Assembly (NCBI GenBank): GCA_016842065.1
Contig: JAEPDS010000013.1
Coordinates: 36,790-100,789, forward strand
Length of the DNA: 64,000 nt
Source of the DNA: Candidatus Thiodiazotropha sp. 'RUGA'
GTDB lineage: Bacteria > Pseudomonadota > Gammaproteobacteria > Chromatiales > Chromatiaceae
Reading direction: 5' to 3'
The number at the start of each line of letters is the position of its first letter. Position 1 is the stretch's first letter. A program made the position numbers and the translations under genes. The notes under the pieces were generated by a model. The model did no database searches. It saw only the letters and a list, made by a program, of their open reading frames with translations, and had not been told where the DNA came from. Below, piece by piece: positions 63,880-64,000 of this stretch.

Positions 63880-63929
63880 AACTTTCAGCCTACCCTGAGC
63901 AAATCTGCAAGCCCCTCTCCCTTGATGGG
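63880..63929. repeat. Partial REP-like copy cut at its hairpin
   Basis: ACTTTCAGCCTACCC (63880 region) and GCCCCTCTCCCTTGATGGG match the left flank and first half of REPIN-like doublet 2, but the downstream GAGAGGGG arm is missing and the sequence changes abruptly at about 63930. Confidence 0.6.
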
Positions 63930-64000
63930 TGTATAGACCGGAGTCAAGGGTAACAGGTGTTCGGAGACATGGGTAACACATTGAAAGTTCATCGATAGGG
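63930..64000. mobile_element. Probable terminal part of an insertion sequence (runs off edge)
   Basis: From TGTATAGACCGGAGTC on, the sequence is unlike the flank and contains two spaced copies of GGGTAACA (at about 63949 and 63971) plus GGAGACATGGGTAAC. From memory this resembles the ends of IS481-like integrase elements. No transposase codons are in the window, so the family is tentative. It appears to have inserted into a REP-like hairpin. Confidence 0.4.

Noticed and set aside
63763..63981. A 72-codon minus-strand frame at the right edge
   Set aside because: It runs across the REP-like fragment and the putative IS end, and its translation is repeat-derived.

Overview
The window reads as chromosome of a flagellated, sulfur-oxidising gammaproteobacterium. 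The gene orders fleQ-fleS-fleR-fliE-fliF, rpsF-rpsR-DUF2232-rplI-dnaB and thrS-infC-rpmI-rplT-pheS-pheT-ihfA-merR-tRNA-Pro are typical of that class. A monoheme soxXA-soxK-rhodanese cluster, with DsrE-like and DsrC-like genes beside it, points to a Chromatiales / Sedimenticola-Thiodiazotropha-like thiosulfate oxidiser. The genus is an inference from gene content; no rRNA is present.

Layout. 0-6 kb: flagellar hierarchy on the minus strand, with two readable sigma-54 promoters. 6-7.2 kb: FHA and PilZ genes. 7.2-17.8 kb: minus-strand housekeeping genes (radA, alr, dnaB, rplI, DUF2232, rpsR, rpsF, a beta-barrel protein, rlmB, rnr). 18-25 kb: CPA2 antiporter, lysS, prfB with its programmed frameshift, and an FMN-binding glutamate-synthase-like protein. 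25-36 kb: an ECF-like sigma factor, a GT2/phosphorylase/SDR/TrmO operon, a FimX-like degenerate GGDEF-EAL protein, a secreted protein with an ABC exporter, riboflavin synthase and an Ap4A-phosphorylase-like protein. 36-43.5 kb: a GH17-GT2 glucan synthase, DsrE-like, DsrC-like, SprT-like and GIY-YIG genes, then soxXAKL. 43.5-51 kb: tRNA-Pro and the translation cluster ending with thrS. 51.5-54.6 kb: a Zur-controlled znuA-zur-znuC-znuB operon. 54.8-63.7 kb: an uncharacterised 388-aa protein, a gluconokinase-lactonase fusion, a small secreted protein between two REPIN-like repeats, then an AEP/RepB-primase-like gene, a Memo protein, a radical SAM enzyme and hypF on one strand. The right edge seems to enter an insertion sequence.

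How the parts work together. FleQ with sigma-54 drives fleSR, and FleR drives fliE/fliF. PilZ and FimX-like proteins suggest c-di-GMP control of motility or surface behaviour. SoxXAK and the rhodanese handle the thiosulfate-oxidation entry step in the periplasm. Zur senses zinc and controls its own operon. The translation genes carry several classical RNA-level controls: the prfB frameshift, an AUC start for infC and a terminator in the thrS leader.

Non-coding structure includes three diverged copies of a roughly 90-120 bp inverted-repeat element, two roughly 185-bp inverted doublets of a CCCCTCTCCC hairpin, three tandem hairpins after rplI and a 10-bp tandem array. The most unusual coding features are the gluconokinase-SMP30 fusion, the primase-Memo-radicalSAM-HypF gene string, and the DsrC paralog that lacks the C-terminal redox cysteines.
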